Origin: a virus | Reading direction: 5' to 3' (one strand) | DNA length: 22,553 nt | IMG/VR virus record: IMGVR_UViG_3300046010_004870 | Span: 1-22,553 of that record | In this document: piece after piece, positions 21,283 to 22,553 of the stretch | How the letters are laid out: each line of letters begins with the position of its first letter | Position numbering within the stretch: the first letter of the stretch is position 1 | The notes under the pieces: model-generated | The model's input: the letters and a program-made list of their open reading frames with translations, nothing else | Database searches by the model: none | Told to the model about the DNA's origin: nothing | Translations under genes and position numbers: made by a program

Positions 21283-21687
21283 CTAGATCCGGTCGATGAC
21301 GACGGCGCAGCCTGGGGCCTCGGTGCCCTGGACGTAGATCTTCTGCACCACCATCCGGGCAACCTGCGCATCGTCGCACCAGATGCCGGCGTCGCCCAGC
21401 GCGTCCAGGACGGCCTTGGCCAGGTTGTCGGCGTCGGGCTTGGTCGTGTGCCACACGTCGACCTTGCGCGACTTGGGGCGCGGCATCAGGAACGTCAGAT
21501 GCACCGACAACGGACCACGCAGCGGCTCCGGCGTCGAGCACTTCGCCAACGCTGCGCGCCGCACCTCGGCCTTCCAGCCGTCGGCCGTGTCCGGCGTGTA
21601 GACGCCCGCGTGCCGGCCTCGCGCGAACGCCTTGACGCGCGGCTGCGCCTTCGGCGTGCCCTCGACCCAGAACTCCAGGGCGCTCAC
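21283..21687 (-). CDS. rusA: RusA-family Holliday junction resolvase
   Basis: A 134-aa protein. The N-terminal FWVEGTPKAQPRVKAFARG is the usual opening. The catalytic segment TTKPDADNLAKAVLDALGDA carries D85 and D87, and GIWCDDAQVARM carries D105/D106. The 19-residue gap from D87 to D106 equals that between Asp72 and Asp91 of E. coli RusA, and KPD.DNL..A.LDAL is diagnostic. It cuts four-way junctions during phage recombination or before packaging. The GTG start at 21687 makes a GTGA overlap with the winged-helix gene. Confidence 0.95.
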   Translation of the reverse strand: MSALEFWVEGTPKAQPRVKAFARGRHAGVYTPDTADGWKAEVRRAALAKCSTPEPLRGPLSVHLTFLMPRPKSRKVDVWHTTKPDADNLAKAVLDALGDAGIWCDDAQVARMVVQKIYVQGTEAPGCAVVIDRI

Positions 21688-22094
21688 GTCACCCTCCAGA
21701 CAATCGCGTGGCGCCCGCTGCTGCGCTGCCGCCGCATGCCGCTGTCCTCGACCAGGCCGCACAGCACCAGCTCGGCGCGGCGCGTGCGGATGCCGCTGGC
21801 CGACTGCATCGGCGCGCTGCTGCTGCGGTAGGCGTCGATGATGTCCTCGTCGCTGCCGCCGCCGATCGCGCGGATGATGTCGAGCACGGCCTGCCGCTTC
21901 TCGGTCATCTCGCCGATCGATCGCGCGGCATCGTGCGAGGTGTCGGGGTCGGTGCTGCGCGCGCGGGCTTCGAGCTGCTGGTGAATCCAGCCGGCCATGG
22001 CCTGCACCTCGTCCTGCGTCGCCAGCTCGGGGTAGCGGGCCAGCGTCTGCAGGCGGAACGGCGACGGCAGGCGGATGCGGTCGGCGGTGGTCAC
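21684..22094 (-). CDS. Winged-helix-like phage protein, 136 aa
   Basis: The C-terminal 85 residues follow a pattern common in phage early regions: STDPDTSHDAARSIGEMTEK, RQAVLDIIRAIGGGSDEDII, then SGIRTRRAELVLCGLVEDSG and a final GRHAIVWRVT. This reads as a winged helix-turn-helix with two wing strands. The N-terminal 50 residues are helical. It may bind DNA, and is coupled to rusA by a GTGA overlap. It starts with GTG at 22094 next to a 23-base repeat shared with the upstream gene's start. Confidence 0.72.
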   Translation of the reverse strand: MTTADRIRLPSPFRLQTLARYPELATQDEVQAMAGWIHQQLEARARSTDPDTSHDAARSIGEMTEKRQAVLDIIRAIGGGSDEDIIDAYRSSSAPMQSASGIRTRRAELVLCGLVEDSGMRRQRSSGRHAIVWRVT

Positions 22095-22105
22095 GGCGTC
22101 TCCTT
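22083..22105. repeat. 23-base direct repeat, copy 1, at a gene junction
   Basis: The sequence GGCGGTGGTCACGGCGTCTC CTT occurs identically at 22448-22470. On the minus strand each copy encodes the last residues of one protein (KETP-stop), a Shine-Dalgarno AAGGAG, the GTGA start-stop overlap and the first codons of the next protein (MTTA). Confidence 0.75.
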
Positions 22106-22459
22106 GGCGTAGGGATGTTGCAGCGCCCGCCGCACGATGGCGACAAGGGCTTCGGCTTGCTGTCGCTGTGCTTCAACTACGGCGGGCGTCCAATCGACTT
22201 CGCACCGTGAATCGGCGGCGCGTGCAGCCGCCCAGCACAGCCAGACCTCGGCCCGGTTTCGGTCGACAACGGCACCGCGAAGCAACGGTTGCGCTCGCAT
22301 CCGGGCTGCGTACTGCGCAGTGCCCTGCGACACGATCGCGCGCTCAACGAGCCGCTCGCACTCGGCGATCCACTCGTCGCGGATGGCGTCGAAGTCGATG
22401 GCCGTGGAACCGCGCATCGTGAGGGCGTCGCAGAGCCACTGCGGAAAGGCGGTGGTCAC
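22091..22459 (-). CDS. Protein of unknown function, 122 aa
   Basis: MTTAFPQWLCDALTMRGSTA, then AIRDEWIAECERLVERAIVS, AEVWLCWAAARAADSRCEVD and VVEAQRQQAEALVAIVRRAL, is helical and Trp-rich, starting with GTG in a GTGA overlap. It is coupled downstream to the winged-helix gene. No family is recognised; its place in the early operon is the only clue. Confidence 0.65.
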   Translation of the reverse strand: MTTAFPQWLCDALTMRGSTAIDFDAIRDEWIAECERLVERAIVSQGTAQYAARMRAQPLLRGAVVDRNRAEVWLCWAAARAADSRCEVDWTPAVVEAQRQQAEALVAIVRRALQHPYAKETP

Positions 22460-22470
22460 GGCGTCTCCTT
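22448..22470. repeat. 23-base direct repeat, copy 2, at a gene junction
   Basis: Identical to 22083-22105. It spans the end of the partial rightmost gene and the start of the 122-aa gene, supplying its AAGGAG and GTGA. Confidence 0.75.
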
Positions 22471-22553
22471 CGCCGCGAGCGCGGCCTTCAACGCCTCAAG
22501 CATCGTGTCCATGCTGTTCCGGTTGCCCTCAATGTTGGCCGTGTACCACGGCA
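22456..22553 (-). CDS. Partial gene, C-terminal 32 residues
   Basis: A frame open from the right edge ends at TGA 22456-22458. The visible part, PWYTANIEGNRNSMDTMLEA followed by LKAALAAKETP, is helical and Lys/Ala-rich. The GTGA overlap with the next gene supports it as a real coding end. Too short to assign. Confidence 0.55.
   Translation of the reverse strand, partial: PWYTANIEGNRNSMDTMLEALKAALAAKETP

Noticed and set aside
1-22553. tRNA genes, CRISPR arrays, insertion sequences or attachment sites
   Set aside because: Reading both strands I saw no cloverleaf, spaced repeat array, transposase or integrase in the window.

Overview
The window is a stretch of a double-stranded DNA tailed phage or prophage with siphovirus-type tail genes. 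Its G+C content is high and it lies almost entirely in one transcriptional direction: every gene I can support is on the minus strand, read from high to low coordinates. Gaps are very short. At least eleven junctions are four-base GTGA overlaps, in which a GTG start overlaps the preceding TGA stop. The host cannot be named. High G+C, frequent GTG starts and two sigma70-like promoters fit a high-G+C, Gram-negative-like host. There is no integrase, repressor, tRNA or CRISPR in view, so lifestyle is undecided.

Right end (22553 to about 17268), early/recombination genes: the tail of an unknown gene, a 122-aa unknown, a winged-helix-like protein, a RusA Holliday-junction resolvase, a promoter, a 77-aa unknown, a diguanylate cyclase (GGDEF) protein, a second promoter, three small proteins (one a 32-aa single-span membrane peptide), a YqaJ/lambda-exonuclease-type nuclease, a RecA-fold Sak4-like ATPase and a zinc-finger protein. 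The nuclease, the ATPase and RusA make a plausible recombination set.

Middle (17268 to about 13342), accessory/regulatory genes: a DUF3102-like protein coupled to a stand-alone GHKL ATPase, an exported protein of unknown role, a sigma70 region-2 protein, an 83-aa unknown and a second zinc-finger protein of the same pattern as the first. This block probably marks the early-to-late switch.

Left part (13341 to 1), virion genes in canonical order: putative small terminase, large terminase, portal, small zinc protein, MuF-like minor head protein, 78-aa unknown, scaffold, major capsid, two tandem paralogous cement proteins, a head-tail adaptor fused to a dextranase-like beta-helix hydrolase, head closure protein, HK97-gp10-like neck protein, tail terminator, tail tube, tail assembly chaperone with a programmed -1 frameshift, and the start of the tape measure.

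The most notable items are: (1) the fusion of a GH49/GH28-type glycoside hydrolase with the head-tail adaptor, which would place a polysaccharidase ring at the neck; (2) a phage GGDEF enzyme with intact catalytic and inhibitory sites; (3) the coupled GHKL ATPase and DUF3102 pair; (4) a phage sigma region-2 protein placed just upstream of the late genes; (5) long hairpins before the capsid gene and before the fusion gene; (6) two promoters that share an iterated element.
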